DNA of 6,694 nt, from NCBI GenBank assembly GCA_020201235.1, contig JAIVHD010000252.1, forward strand, positions 1 to 6,694, written 5' to 3'. The translations under genes were made by a program, and so were the position numbers. The first letter of the stretch is position 1. Each line of letters opens with the position of its first letter. The DNA is from Lysobacteraceae bacterium. GTDB lineage: Bacteria > Pseudomonadota > Gammaproteobacteria > Xanthomonadales > Wenzhouxiangellaceae. This document shows positions 6,226 through 6,694 of the stretch, one piece after another. Below the pieces are notes generated by a model that saw only the letters and a list, made by a program, of their open reading frames with translations, was not told the origin of the DNA and ran no database searches.

Positions 6226-6694
6226 ATGCCCAGCCGCCCGACAAAACCGCTCGACCTTGCCATCGTCGGGCACACCAACGTCGGCAAAACCTCGCTGATG
6301 CGAACACTGATGCGCGATGTCGCCTTTGGTGCCGTGGCGCCGACCTCGGCAACCACGCGACAAGTCGAGGGCGCGCGCCTGCTGGCCCAATCCAGGCCCG
6401 TCGTTGAGCTGTACGATACGCCCGGCCTGGAAGATGCCAGTGCACTGATCGAACGGCTCGAAGAACACGGCGGCGATCGGCATACCGGGCCGGAGCGCAT
6501 CGCCGCCTTCATCGCCGATGCGTCTGACGGCTTCGAACAGGAGGCACGGGTGCTCGCCCAGATGCTGGCCAGCGATGCCGCGCTGTACGTCATCGATGCG
6601 CGCGAGCCGGTGCTTGGCAAATATCAGGACGAACTGGCCATTCTGGCGTTGTGCGCGCGCCCGATTCTGCCGGTGCTCAACTTCGTCGCCAGCC
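6226..6694 (+). CDS. GTPase of the DUF3482-associated family (5' part, truncated by window)
   Basis: The first 156 residues of a P-loop GTPase are visible and the gene continues past the right edge. The G1/Walker A motif is GHTNVGKTS (15-23) with Lys21. Candidate switch-I threonines are Thr43 and Thr44 in SATTRQVEGA, and the G3 motif is DTPG (64-67) in ELYDTPGLED. The segments ASDAALYVIDAREPVLGKY (114-132) and PVLNFVAS (149-156) match, from memory, proteins annotated as GTPase/DUF3482 in proteobacteria, where DUF3482 follows the G domain. Where an NKxD G4 motif is expected, Asn152 is followed by Phe-Val-Ala instead, which I believe is a family trait. The ATG at 6226 gives the usual short N-terminus before the P-loop. 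No signal peptide or membrane segment is seen in this part, and the cellular role is unknown. In pseudomonads a DUF2868 gene is often next to it, but the upstream neighbour here is the unrelated exported-protein gene. Confidence 0.88.
   Translation, partial: MPSRPTKPLDLAIVGHTNVGKTSLMRTLMRDVAFGAVAPTSATTRQVEGARLLAQSRPVVELYDTPGLEDASALIERLEEHGGDRHTGPERIAAFIADASDGFEQEARVLAQMLASDAALYVIDAREPVLGKYQDELAILALCARPILPVLNFVAS

Noticed and set aside
6032..6445. Minus-strand open frame across the divergent spacer and the GTPase 5' end
   Set aside because: It overlaps the P-loop GTPase, is very Arg-rich and has no domain. It is noted only as possible translated repeat DNA in the spacer.

Overview
The window reads as ordinary chromosome from a GC-rich gammaproteobacterium. 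The lgt-thyA pair in this order and orientation is typical of that class. The ThyA, Lgt and DUF3482-type GTPase sequences resemble those of Xanthomonadales/Chromatiales-like lineages such as Wenzhouxiangella or Lysobacter relatives. That placement is made from memory, without a search. No rRNA, tRNA, CRISPR array, transposase or integrase is visible.

Layout. From 27 to 1708, on the minus strand, lgt (prolipoprotein diacylglyceryl transferase) is followed by thyA (thymidylate synthase). They share an ATGA stop/start overlap and have a credible promoter in front of lgt. A short divergent spacer (1709-1886) separates lgt from a plus-strand pair. The first gene of that pair encodes a thioredoxin-domain DUF255/YyaL (SPATA20-like) protein, and the second a BtuF-like cobalamin-binding periplasmic protein. 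These two also share an ATGA overlap. The pair runs into a 187-nt convergent spacer (4904-5090) with a large GC-rich stem-loop. On the far side, on the minus strand, is an unrecognised exported protein built from two copies of the same roughly 80-residue cysteine-bracketed domain joined by a proline-rich linker. A 280-nt divergent spacer (5946-6225) then leads to the 5' part of a GTPase of the DUF3482-associated family, which runs off the right edge.

How the parts relate. Lgt and ThyA are housekeeping enzymes (lipoprotein maturation and dTMP synthesis) in one transcription unit. The YyaL-like and BtuF-like genes are likely translationally coupled, but no btuC, btuD or btuB is in view, so the cobalamin link rests on BtuF similarity alone. 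The exported two-domain protein and the GTPase are transcribed divergently and need not be related in function.

The least explained item is the exported tandem-domain protein. Secondary points are the YyaL/BtuF coupling, a probable leaderless start for the GTPase, the 13-residue insert in ThyA near its active-site cysteine, and an apparent excess of the hexamer CGATCG. Nothing here forms a defence island or an evident new multi-gene system.
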